A program made the position numbers and the translations under genes. Of a DNA stretch of 64,000 bases, positions 27,692-35,565 are shown one piece after another. The notes below the pieces were generated by a model that had not been told where the DNA came from, made no database searches, and saw nothing but the letters and a program-made list of their open reading frames with translations. Every line of letters begins with the position of its first letter. The first letter of the stretch is position 1. Origin of the DNA: Burkholderia sp. Bp9143 (GTDB lineage: Bacteria; Pseudomonadota; Gammaproteobacteria; Burkholderiales; Burkholderiaceae); contig NZ_QTPO01000025.1 in NCBI RefSeq assembly GCF_003853645.1, forward strand, positions 53,944 to 117,943, read 5' to 3'.

Positions 27692-28537
27692 TCAGTTGAG
27701 CGCCATGCTCAGCTTGCGCCGCCATGCGGCCACGAGTTCGGGGCGATCGCCCGCCAGCTCGAATACCGAGATCATCGTGCGGCGGCCGAGGTCGTCGCCA
27801 TACGCGCGGTCGCGCAACACGATTTCCAGCAACTGCTCGAGCGCCCCTTCGTACGCGCGTCGCGCGATCAGGCTCTGCGCGAGGTCGAAGCGTGCTTCGA
27901 GATCGGCGGGGTTCGCTTCGATGCGTGCTTCGAGCGCATCGGTCGGCGGCAGGTCGGCCGTCGCGTCGAGCGCATCGAAACGGGTCTTGATGGCCTGGTA
28001 GCGCGGATCCGCAGCCTGCACGGTCGGCGACAGGCGCTCGGCCTCCGCGCGCGCGGTGTCCACCTCGTTGTTCGCGAGCAGCAGTTCGATCAGGTCGAGC
28101 CGTGCGTCGTCGAAACCGGGGTTCAGCGCGAGCGCCGCTTCGAGGTGGGTGAGCGCATCGTCGTAGCGCGACTCGGCGATCGCGTATTGCGCGGCGCGGC
28201 GTTCGGCTTCGTCGGGCGCCGGCAGCAGCCGGTCGAGGAACGCGCGCAACTGGCCTTCCGGCAGCACGCCGATGAACTGGTCGACCGGGCGCCCGTCGGC
28301 GAACGCGATCACGTGCGGGATGCTGCGCGTCTGGAAGTGCGCGGCGAGCTCCTGGTTCTCGTCGACGTTCACCTTCACGAGTTTCCAGCGGCCGTCGTAA
28401 TCGGCTTCGAGCTTTTCGAGCAGCGGGCCGAGCGTCTTGCAGGGGCCGCACCACGGCGCCCAGAAGTCGACCAGCACGGGCGTGTCCAGCGACGCCTCGA
28501 TGACGTCTTTTTCGAAAGTGGCAAGCGTGGTGTCCAT
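27692..28537 (-). CDS. cnoX: Chaperedoxin CnoX (YbbN-type thioredoxin-TPR protein)
   Basis: A 281-residue protein with an N-terminal thioredoxin domain (residues 1-110) and C-terminal TPR-like helices (about 115-281). It is a holdase that transfers unfolded clients to chaperones and protects them from over-oxidation. The active site is a complete WCGPC (Cys30, Cys33); E. coli YbbN lacks it while other CnoX proteins retain it, so this member is probably redox-active. The ATG at 28537 starts MDTTLATFEKDVIEAS. It lies 52 bases after the pirin gene on the same strand, likely one transcript. Confidence 0.92.
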   Translation of the reverse strand: MDTTLATFEKDVIEASLDTPVLVDFWAPWCGPCKTLGPLLEKLEADYDGRWKLVKVNVDENQELAAHFQTRSIPHVIAFADGRPVDQFIGVLPEGQLRAFLDRLLPAPDEAERRAAQYAIAESRYDDALTHLEAALALNPGFDDARLDLIELLLANNEVDTARAEAERLSPTVQAADPRYQAIKTRFDALDATADLPPTDALEARIEANPADLEARFDLAQSLIARRAYEGALEQLLEIVLRDRAYGDDLGRRTMISVFELAGDRPELVAAWRRKLSMALN

Positions 28538-28589
28538 GTCGTTCTCTTCCGTTCGAATGTCGTCAGGATGGGGGCGGCGCGCCCCTTTT

Positions 28590-29471
28590 TCAACGCGGCT
28601 TCGCTTCGGGCAGCGGAATCCACTCGGTTTCGCCGGGGACCTTGCCCATTTCCTGGTTCGTCCACGCCCGTTTCGCGCGCTCGATCGCGTCGCGGCTGCT
28701 GGCGACGAAGTTCCATTCGATGAAGCGTTCGCCGTCGATCTTGTCGCCGCCCAGCAGCATCGCGCGCGCGCCGTTGCCGCTCACGAGCGTGACGGTGGCG
28801 CCGGGCGCGAGCACGGCCATCTGCTCGGCCGGCACCGGCGTGCCGTCGATCGAGAGGTCGCCGCCGACCACGTAGACCGCGCGCTCCTCGTGCGACGCGT
28901 CGAGTTCGAGGCTGCCGCCGGCCGCGAATTCCGCGGCGACATACAGCGTGCGCGAGAACGTCGTGACGGGCGAGCGCAGGCCGAACGCGTCGCCGGCGAT
29001 CACCGTCAGCGACACGCCGTTCTCGTCGCGCTTCGGCAGCGCGTCGGCCGCATGGTGTTCGAACGACGGCTCGGTGGTTTCGTGTGCGACGGGCAGCGCG
29101 ACCCAGGTCTGGATCCCGTGCACGGTATGGCCGCTCGCGCGCTGCGCGTCGGGCGTGCGCTCCGAGTGCACGATGCCGCGGCCGGCCGTCATCCAGTTCA
29201 CGTCTCCCGGCACGATTTCCTGCAGCGAGCCGAGGCTGTCGCGGTGCAGGATCGCGCCGTCGAACAGGTAGGTGACGGTGGCGAGTCCGATGTGCGGATG
29301 CGGGCGCACGTCGAGCCCGGTGCCGGCCGGCAGCGTCGCGGGGCCCATGTGATCGAAGAAGATGAACGGGCCGACGAGGCGCGCGGCGAGCGCGGGCAGC
29401 GTGCGGCGCACCTGCAGGTTGCCGATGTCGCGAATGTGCGGCTTCAGCAGGGCTTTGATCGGATCGGTCAT
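28590..29471 (-). CDS. Pirin family protein (bicupin)
   Basis: A 293-residue pirin with the N-terminal metal-binding cupin. Family landmarks include FIFFDHMGPATLPAGTGLDV, then RPHPHIGLATVTYLFDG, the HRDSLGSLQEIVPGDVNWMT block and GRGIVHSERTP, with histidines that bind iron. Some bacterial pirins act as quercetin 2,3-dioxygenases and others as regulators; the substrate is unknown here. The start at 29471 gives a normal length. It precedes cnoX, a pairing that hints at an oxidative-stress context but proves nothing. Confidence 0.9.
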   Translation of the reverse strand: MTDPIKALLKPHIRDIGNLQVRRTLPALAARLVGPFIFFDHMGPATLPAGTGLDVRPHPHIGLATVTYLFDGAILHRDSLGSLQEIVPGDVNWMTAGRGIVHSERTPDAQRASGHTVHGIQTWVALPVAHETTEPSFEHHAADALPKRDENGVSLTVIAGDAFGLRSPVTTFSRTLYVAAEFAAGGSLELDASHEERAVYVVGGDLSIDGTPVPAEQMAVLAPGATVTLVSGNGARAMLLGGDKIDGERFIEWNFVASSRDAIERAKRAWTNQEMGKVPGETEWIPLPEAKPR

Positions 29472-29786
29472 GGCGGGCCTCGTGGGGAACAGCTGGAATG
29501 CCGGTCATTGTACTGGCGGCACGGCGGCACGGCGGCACGGCGGCACGGCGGCACGGCGGCACGGCGGCACGGTGGCACGGTGGCACGGCGGCGACGCGCG
29601 CATCGCGGGGCGCAAGCACCGGCCGGCGGCGCCGGCGCAAGCGGGCACGCGCGATGCGGCCTTCCCGCTGCCGCTTCGTCGCCGCATGTTGCCGATTCCA
29701 TGCGCGCCGCGCGGGTATCGGGCCGCACGGCGAAATTCGGTAGACTGATCGGCCTCGGAAACCATCTGACAATTGAGGAGACGCCG
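29472..29786 (+). other. Intergenic region carrying an 8-base tandem repeat
   Basis: The 315 bases between divergent pirin and EamA genes hold no supported gene. They contain the tandem repeat described separately, a TAGACT box at 29741-29746 that may be the EamA -10 element, and a GAGGAG ribosome-binding site at 29775-29780. Confidence 0.5.
29515..29586. repeat. Tandem repeat, 9 copies of an 8-base unit
   Basis: Seven perfect copies of GGCGGCAC (29515-29570) are followed by two copies of GGTGGCAC (29571-29586) and a partial copy. The period is not a multiple of three and it lies in a noncoding divergent promoter region, as expected of a slippage-prone variable-number repeat. Confidence 0.9.
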
Positions 29787-30668
29787 ATGATGGCCCCGAA
29801 GGACTTGCTGCTCGCGCTGGTCGTGATCCTGGCGTGGGGCGTGAACTTCGTCGTGATCAAGGTCGGCCTGCACGGCATGCCGCCGATGCTGCTCGGCGCG
29901 CTGCGCTTCACGCTTGCGGCGGTGCCTGCGGTGTTCTTCGTGCGCCGACCGCAGATTCCGTGGCGCATGCTGATCCTGTACGGCGCGACGATCCAGCTCG
30001 GCCAGTTCGTGTTCCTGTTCACCGGCATGTACGTCGGCATGCCGGCCGGCCTCGCGTCGCTCGTGCTGCAGTCGCAGGCATTCTTCACGCTGGTGTTCGC
30101 GATGCTGTTCCTCGGCGAGCGGCTGCGCGTGCAGAACCTGGTCGGGCTCGCGATCGCCGCGGCCGGGCTCGCCCTGATCGCGGCGCAGGGCGGCCGCGCG
30201 ATGACGTTCGCGGGCTTCCTGCTGACGATCTGCTCGGCCGCGATGTGGGCGTTCGGCAACATCGTCACGAAGAAGGTGGGCAAGGCGAACCTGGTGTCGC
30301 TCGTCGTGTGGGCGAGTCTCGTGCCGCCCGTGCCGTTCTTCCTGCTGTCGCTGTGGTTCGAGGGGCCGCAGCGGATCGAGGCCGCGCTGCTCGGTCTGAA
30401 CGGCGAGTCGATCTTCGCGGTCGTCTATCTCGCGTTCGTCGCGACGCTCGTCGGCTACGGCTTGTGGAGCCGTCTGATGTCGCGCTATCCGGCCGCACAG
30501 GTCGCGCAGTTCTCGCTGCTGGTGCCGATCGTCGGGCTCGCGTCGTCGGCGCTGCTGCTCGACGAGCATCTGACGGACGTGCAGTTGATCGGCGCCGCGC
30601 TCGTGATGGGCGGGCTCGCGGTGAACGTGTTCGGCGGGAAGCTGGTGCGCCGTTTCGCGGCGTCGTGA
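29787..30668 (+). CDS. EamA/DMT-family metabolite transporter
   Basis: A 293-residue inner-membrane protein with ten helices arranged as two EamA repeats, of the drug/metabolite exporter superfamily. It starts MMAPKDLLLALVVILAWGVN, with GAGGAG upstream, and shows the repeat signatures WGVNFVVIKVGLHGMPPMLL and WAFGNIVTKKVGK. The loop motif AQFSLLVPIVGLASSALLLDEHL is typical of exporters of amino acids or similar small metabolites. Substrate unknown. It is a single gene that converges on amiC with a strong hairpin between. Confidence 0.9.
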   Translation: MMAPKDLLLALVVILAWGVNFVVIKVGLHGMPPMLLGALRFTLAAVPAVFFVRRPQIPWRMLILYGATIQLGQFVFLFTGMYVGMPAGLASLVLQSQAFFTLVFAMLFLGERLRVQNLVGLAIAAAGLALIAAQGGRAMTFAGFLLTICSAAMWAFGNIVTKKVGKANLVSLVVWASLVPPVPFFLLSLWFEGPQRIEAALLGLNGESIFAVVYLAFVATLVGYGLWSRLMSRYPAAQVAQFSLLVPIVGLASSALLLDEHLTDVQLIGAALVMGGLAVNVFGGKLVRRFAAS

Positions 30669-30670
30669 CG

Positions 30671-30695
30671 CGCCGGCACGCAGCGCGTGCCGGCG
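30671..30695. terminator. Bidirectional hairpin between EamA gene and amidase
   Basis: CGCCGGCACGC (30671-30681) pairs perfectly with GCGTGCCGGCG (30685-30695) around an AGC loop, between convergent stops. Confidence 0.6.
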
Positions 30696-30713
30696 GCGGG
30701 GGAGGGTGGCCCG

Positions 30714-32240
30714 TCAGGCCATCCGGCTCTTCGCGAGCGGCGGATTCGCGGCGAAGTAACGCTTGATGCCGCGGAAGATCGCGTCGGCCATCTGGTCGCG
30801 ATAGCTGTCGTCGTTCAGCCTGCTCTCCTCTTCCGGGTTGCTGATGAACGCGGTCTCGACGAGGATCGACGGAATGTCGGGCGCCTTCAACACCGCGAAC
30901 CCGGCCTGCTCGACCGAGCCCTTGTGCAGCTTGTTGATGCCGCCGACTTCCTTCAGCACGTAGTTGCCGTAGCGCAGCGAATCGCGGATCTGCGCGGTCG
31001 TCGACATGTCGAACAGCGCACGGCTGACGGCCGCGTCCTGCGTCTTGATGTTGATGCCGCCGATCAGGTCGGACGAGTTCTCCTTGTTCGCGAGCCAGCG
31101 CGCCGCGGCGCTCGACGCACCGTGGTCGGACAGCGCGAACACCGACGAGCCCCGCGCGGACGGCGTCGTGAACGCATCGGCGTGGATCGACACGAAGAGA
31201 TCCGCGCCGACGCGGCGCGCCTTCTGCACGCGTACGTTCAGCGGGACGAAGAAGTCGGCGTCGCGCGTCATCATCGCGCGCATGTTCGGCGCGCCGTCGA
31301 TCTTTGCGCGCAGCTTCTTCGCGATGTCGAGTGCGATGTGCTTCTCGTACGTGCCGCCGCCGCCGATCGCGCCCGGATCCTCGCCGCCGTGGCCCGGATC
31401 GATCGCGACCGTCAGCAGGCGCACGGTGCCGCCCTTGCCGGATTTCGGCGCGGTGAACTTGTAGGTATCGCCGTCGTCGTCGCTGTCGTCGCGGCGCGCG
31501 ATGACGGGTGGCGGCTTGACGGCCGGCTTCGCGGGTGCGGAAGGCGTGGCGGCGGCCGGCGGCGTGCGCGGCGTCGCCGGCGTGTTCTGCGCGAAGCGCT
31601 GGAAGAACGCGTCGCTGTTGTCGCCCGTGGCGGGCGGCGGCGCGGCCGGGCCCGCGAGCGTGGTCGGCGGCTGCATCTGCTGCGCGCGCGCGGTGTCGTT
31701 GAGCGCCTGTTCCTTGCGTTCCGTCTGCGCGATCAGGTCGGTCAGCGGATCGGGTGCGACGGCCGGATACAGGTCGAACACGAGCCGGTACTTGTAGGTG
31801 CCCACCGGCGGCAGCGTGAATACCTGCGGCTTCACCGAGCCTTTCAGGTCGAACACCATCCGCACGACGTGCGGCTGATACTGGCCGACGCGCACCGACT
31901 GGATCTGCGGATCGTTCGGCGCGATCTTCGACACGAGGTCGCGCAGCGCCTGGTCGAGATCGAGCCCGTTCAGGTCGACGACGAGCCGGTCGGGCCCCTG
32001 CAGCAGCTGTTGGCTATTCTGCAGCGGCTGGTCGGATTCGATCGTGACGCGCGTGTAATCGCGCGCGGGCCATACGCGCACGCCGAGCACCGACGACGCG
32101 TGCGCGAGCCGCGGTGCGACGAGACCGAGCACCAGCGTCGACGCGCCCGCGCACAAGATCTGGCGGCGCCGCCAGTTGTGCGTCGCTGTGGCCGCCGATT
32201 CGATCGAGCGGAACGGTTTGATCAACATCTTTCGAGACAT
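30714..32240 (-). CDS. amiC: N-acetylmuramoyl-L-alanine amidase (AmiC type, Tat-exported)
   Basis: Periplasmic zinc amidase that cleaves septal peptidoglycan for daughter-cell separation. The 508-residue protein has a twin-arginine-like leader (WRRRQIL at 23-29 followed by a hydrophobic stretch to the AHA site near 49), an AMIN localisation domain (about 55-160), a Pro/Ala/Thr-rich linker (about 185-270) and an Amidase_3 domain from 275. Zinc/catalytic residues can be placed: His284, Glu299, His353 and Glu462. The first ATG at 32240 overlaps the end of tsaE by 19 bases; an ATG at 32228 is possible. Confidence 0.94.
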   Translation of the reverse strand: MSRKMLIKPFRSIESAATATHNWRRRQILCAGASTLVLGLVAPRLAHASSVLGVRVWPARDYTRVTIESDQPLQNSQQLLQGPDRLVVDLNGLDLDQALRDLVSKIAPNDPQIQSVRVGQYQPHVVRMVFDLKGSVKPQVFTLPPVGTYKYRLVFDLYPAVAPDPLTDLIAQTERKEQALNDTARAQQMQPPTTLAGPAAPPPATGDNSDAFFQRFAQNTPATPRTPPAAATPSAPAKPAVKPPPVIARRDDSDDDGDTYKFTAPKSGKGGTVRLLTVAIDPGHGGEDPGAIGGGGTYEKHIALDIAKKLRAKIDGAPNMRAMMTRDADFFVPLNVRVQKARRVGADLFVSIHADAFTTPSARGSSVFALSDHGASSAAARWLANKENSSDLIGGINIKTQDAAVSRALFDMSTTAQIRDSLRYGNYVLKEVGGINKLHKGSVEQAGFAVLKAPDIPSILVETAFISNPEEESRLNDDSYRDQMADAIFRGIKRYFAANPPLAKSRMA

Positions 32241-32773
32241 GCCTTTCCTGAAGCGCTGTACGCCCGGACGGTGAGGGCGCGGCCGTCGCCATCAATGTCG
32301 AGCGAGAAAACCAGATCGGGCACGCCGAGCAGGGTGCCTGCCTGTTGCGGCCATTCGACGAGGCAGATCGCGCTGGAATTGAAATATTCGCGAAAGCCTG
32401 CGTCGGACCACTCGGCCGGATCGTTGAATCGATACAGATCGAAGTGATAGACCTCAAGTTCCCCGTCGTCGCGTGCGAATGCGTACGGTTCGACGAGCGT
32501 GTAGGTCGGGCTGCGCACGCGTCCCGGGTGGCCGAGGCCGCGCAGGATCGCGCGCACGAGGGTCGTCTTGCCCGCGCCGAGGTCGCCGATCAGCTGGATC
32601 TGCAGTCCGTCGAACGCGTGTGCATGGGCGAGTTCGCCGCGTGCCGCGTCGAGCGCGTGCGCGAAGCGGGTGCCGAAGGCCTCGGTCGCCGCTTCGTCGG
32701 CGAGTGCGATCACGCGCTCCGCGAGCGGGGCAGGCAGCGTGTCGGCATGAGGCGTATGGGACGTGGCTGGCAT
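32222..32773 (-). CDS. tsaE: tRNA t6A synthesis ATPase TsaE
   Basis: ATPase subunit of the TsaBDE complex making threonylcarbamoyladenosine at tRNA position 37. The 183-residue protein shows the P-loop GDLGAGKTTLVRAILRGLG, the switch-like RSPTYTLVEPY, HFDLYRF and the C-terminal VEWPQQAG. I chose the ATG at 32773 (MPATSHTPH), leaving 17 bases to the divergent queG start; the frame extends to 32818, inside queG. It overlaps amiC, a gene pairing common in proteobacteria. Confidence 0.93.
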   Translation of the reverse strand: MPATSHTPHADTLPAPLAERVIALADEAATEAFGTRFAHALDAARGELAHAHAFDGLQIQLIGDLGAGKTTLVRAILRGLGHPGRVRSPTYTLVEPYAFARDDGELEVYHFDLYRFNDPAEWSDAGFREYFNSSAICLVEWPQQAGTLLGVPDLVFSLDIDGDGRALTVRAYSASGKACLERC

Positions 32774-32778
32774 TCTCG

Positions 32779-32784
32779 TAAAAT
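32779..32784 (+). promoter_or_regulatory. -10 box immediately upstream of queG
   Basis: TAAAAT lies 6 bases before the queG ATG at 32791, which would put the transcription start at or next to the A of the start codon. No ribosome-binding site fits in the 17-base gap. The -35 element is not obvious. Confidence 0.5.
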
Positions 32785-32790
32785 AGTGCG

Positions 32791-34026
32791 ATGAACCGAT
32801 TACCGGAACTCGCCGCATCCGACAGGCCTTCGACTCGTGCCGAAGGCGTGGCGCCGTGCGCGCTCGATGATGCGACGTTGACTGCGCTCGCCGCTCGCAT
32901 CAGGGCGTGGGGGCGCGAATTGGGTTTCGGGGCGATCGGCATCAGCGATACCGATCTCTCGGATGCCGAAGCAGGCCTCGCCGCCTGGCTGGAAGCCGGG
33001 TACCACGGCGAAATGGATTATATGGCGAAACACGGGATGAAACGCGCGCGGCCGGCCGAACTTGTGGCCGGTACGCGACGCGTGATCTCCGCGCGGCTCG
33101 CCTATCTGCCGGCCCAGACACTTGCCGCCGACGGTCCTGCTGCATCCGCCGGCGCGCTCGTGCCGCATGACTGGCGCGCACGCGAGCGCGCGCGTCTCGA
33201 CGATCCTCAGGCGGCCGTCGTGTCGATCTACGCACGCGGCCGCGACTATCACAAGGTGCTGCGCAACCGCCTGCAGACGCTCGCGGAGCGCATCGAGCGC
33301 GAGATCGGCGCATTCGGCTACCGCGTGTTCACCGATTCGGCGCCGGTGCTCGAGGTCGAGCTCGCGCAGAAGGCCGGGGTCGGCTGGCGCGGCAAGCATA
33401 CGCTGTTGCTGCAGCGCGACGCGGGTTCGCTGTTCTTCCTCGGCGAGATCTACGTCGACGTGCCGCTGCCGACCGACGCGCAAACGGCGCCCGACAGCGC
33501 GCCCGAGACGCCCGGCGCGCACTGCGGCAGCTGCACGCGCTGCATCGGCGCATGTCCGACCGGTGCGATCGTCGAACCGTATCGCGTCGACGCGCGCCGC
33601 TGCATCTCGTACCTGACGATCGAACTGAAAGGCAGCATTCCGGAGCCGCTGCGGCCGATGATCGGCAACCGCGTGTACGGCTGCGACGACTGCCAGCTCG
33701 TGTGTCCGTGGAACAAGTTCGCGCAGGCCGCGCCCGTCGCCGATTTCGACGTGCGGCACGGGCTCGACCGCGCGACGCTCGTCGAGCTGTTCGGCTGGGA
33801 CGCTGACACATTCGATACGCGGATGCAGGGCAGCGCGATCCGGCGCATCGGTTACGAAAGCTGGCTGCGCAATCTCGCGGTCGGGCTCGGCAATGCGTTG
33901 CGCGCGCCGGCCGATCGGCTCGCGCCCGATGCGCGCGACGCGATCGTCGCCGCGTTGCGCGCGCGGGCCGACGATCCGTCGCCGGTCGTGCGCGAGCATG
34001 TCGAATGGGCGCTGCGTGCCGCATGA
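32791..34026 (+). CDS. queG: Epoxyqueuosine reductase
   Basis: Cobalamin-dependent reduction of epoxyqueuosine to queuosine in tRNA, the final step of queuosine synthesis. The 411-residue protein has the proton-donor region FTDSAPVLE (Asp182) and two ferredoxin-like [4Fe-4S] clusters: CGSCTRCIGACP (Cys245/248/251/255) and CDDCQLVCPW (Cys298/301/305), with Cys271 between them. The C-terminal tail is HEAT-like. The N-terminus is about 20-30 residues longer than some homologues. It is divergent from tsaE with a 17-base gap. Confidence 0.95.
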   Translation: MNRLPELAASDRPSTRAEGVAPCALDDATLTALAARIRAWGRELGFGAIGISDTDLSDAEAGLAAWLEAGYHGEMDYMAKHGMKRARPAELVAGTRRVISARLAYLPAQTLAADGPAASAGALVPHDWRARERARLDDPQAAVVSIYARGRDYHKVLRNRLQTLAERIEREIGAFGYRVFTDSAPVLEVELAQKAGVGWRGKHTLLLQRDAGSLFFLGEIYVDVPLPTDAQTAPDSAPETPGAHCGSCTRCIGACPTGAIVEPYRVDARRCISYLTIELKGSIPEPLRPMIGNRVYGCDDCQLVCPWNKFAQAAPVADFDVRHGLDRATLVELFGWDADTFDTRMQGSAIRRIGYESWLRNLAVGLGNALRAPADRLAPDARDAIVAALRARADDPSPVVREHVEWALRAA

Positions 34027-34089
34027 AGGCGGCGTAAAGTGTCGTCGGCGCGCGGCGGCGCCGCGCGTTTCACCGGTGAGGAGAAGCTC

Positions 34090-34560
34090 ATGTTCAACGC
34101 AGTCATCGACGCACCGTTCGGCAAGGTCGGCATCCGCACCGATGCCGCGGTGGTGCGCGAGATCGTCTATCTGCCCGAGTCGGTCAAGTCGGTCGATCCG
34201 GATTCACTGCTCGCGAAGCGCGCGGTCAAGCAGATCGAACGTTATTTCGAGCGCGCGTCGGCACGCTTCGACCTGCCGCTCGCCGACGTCGGCAGTGCCT
34301 TCCAGCATCGTGTGTGGAACGTGATCAGCGATATTCCGCCCGGCACGGTGCTGACCTACGGACAGGTCGCGAAGCGGATCGGCAGCGCGCCGCGCGCGGT
34401 CGGCCAGGCGTGCGGCGCGAACTATTTCCCGCTCGTGATCCCGTGCCATCGCGTCGTCGCGGCAGGTGGCCTCGGCGGCTTCGCGAACCACGATGACAAT
34501 GGCTATTACCAGAAAGTGAAGCGCTGGCTGCTGGCGCACGAAGGCGTGCCGTACCGATGA
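34090..34560 (+). CDS. ogt: Methylated-DNA--protein-cysteine methyltransferase
   Basis: Suicide repair protein that transfers an alkyl group from O6-methylguanine to its own cysteine. The 156-residue protein has the acceptor Cys119 in VIPCHRVV, the helix-turn-helix TYGQVAKRIGSAPRAVGQA and the arginine finger region. The ATG at 34090 has GAGGAG at 34078-34083; an earlier in-frame ATG at 34039 lacks a site. It lies 63 bases after queG and its stop overlaps the xerD start (ATGA), so it is likely co-transcribed with both. Confidence 0.95.
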   Translation: MFNAVIDAPFGKVGIRTDAAVVREIVYLPESVKSVDPDSLLAKRAVKQIERYFERASARFDLPLADVGSAFQHRVWNVISDIPPGTVLTYGQVAKRIGSAPRAVGQACGANYFPLVIPCHRVVAAGGLGGFANHDDNGYYQKVKRWLLAHEGVPYR

Positions 34561-35519
34561 GTGAACCGTTGCTTTCCCCCGACTCCGCGTCCGACGCCAC
34601 CGGCGACGAGGCCGCGGCATCGCCCGCGCTGCTCGCGAGCCGCGCGTCGATCGACGTGTTCTGCGACGCGCTGTGGCTCGAGCACGGGCTCGCGCGCAAC
34701 ACGCTCGATGCGTACCGGCGCGATCTGATGCTGTTTTCGCAATGGCTGGCCGCGACGCACGATACGTCGCTCGACTCGGCCGACGAGACGATGGTGACCG
34801 GCTACATCGGCGCGCGCAGCGACGGCAAGGCGACGTCGTCGAACCGGCGGCTATCGGTGTTCCGTCGCTATTACGGCTGGGCCGTGCGCGAGCATCGCGC
34901 GAGCGCGGACCCGACGCTGCGGATCACGTCGGCGAAGCAGGCCGCGCGGTTTCCGTCGACGCTGTCCGAGGCGCAGGTCGAGGCGCTGCTCGGCGCGCCC
35001 GACATCGGCACGCCGCTCGGCCTGCGCGATCGCACGATGCTGGAGCTGATGTACGCGAGCGGGCTGCGCGTGAGCGAGCTCGTCACGCTGAAGACCGTCG
35101 AGGTCGGGCTCAACGAGGGCGTCGTGCGCGTGATGGGCAAGGGTTCGAAGGAGCGGCTCGTGCCGTTCGGCGAAGTCGCGCATGGCTGGATCGAGCGCTA
35201 CCTGCGCGACGCGCGGCCGGCGCTGCTCGGCGCGCGCGCGGCCGACGCGCTGTTCGTGACCGCGCGCGGCGACGGGATGACGCGCCAGCAGTTCTGGAAC
35301 ATCATCAAGCGCCACGCGCAGCACGCCGACGTGCGCGCGCACCTGTCGCCGCATACGCTGCGGCACGCGTTCGCGACGCACCTGCTGAACCACGGCGCCG
35401 ACCTGCGCGTCGTGCAGCTGCTGCTCGGCCACAGCGACATCTCGACCACGCAGATCTACACGCACGTCGCGCGCGAGCGGCTGAAGACGCTGCACGCGCA
35501 ACATCACCCGCGCGGCTAG
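34557..35519 (+). CDS. xerD: Site-specific tyrosine recombinase XerD
   Basis: Resolves chromosome dimers at dif with XerC. The 320-residue protein has an N-terminal SAM-like core-binding domain (about 28-120) and a C-terminal catalytic domain with all active residues visible: Arg171 (SGLRVSEL), Lys195 in the beta-hairpin GKGSKER, His266/Arg269 (SPHTLRHAFATH), His292 (LLGHSDI) and nucleophile Tyr301 (TQIYTHV). Its start overlaps the ogt stop as ATGA. The family and the single-copy chromosomal context indicate housekeeping XerD and not an integron or phage integrase. Confidence 0.95.
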   Translation: MSEPLLSPDSASDATGDEAAASPALLASRASIDVFCDALWLEHGLARNTLDAYRRDLMLFSQWLAATHDTSLDSADETMVTGYIGARSDGKATSSNRRLSVFRRYYGWAVREHRASADPTLRITSAKQAARFPSTLSEAQVEALLGAPDIGTPLGLRDRTMLELMYASGLRVSELVTLKTVEVGLNEGVVRVMGKGSKERLVPFGEVAHGWIERYLRDARPALLGARAADALFVTARGDGMTRQQFWNIIKRHAQHADVRAHLSPHTLRHAFATHLLNHGADLRVVQLLLGHSDISTTQIYTHVARERLKTLHAQHHPRG

Positions 35520-35565
35520 CGCGGCGCGCGCCGGCCCACGCGCGGGATGCGGCTGGCGCCGCGCA

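Noticed and set aside
29498..29743. Open frames reading the 8-base tandem repeat as RHGGTAA repeats
   Set aside because: An 8-base period runs through all three frames, so every strand gives repeat peptides; no start, ribosome-binding site or homology supports a gene.
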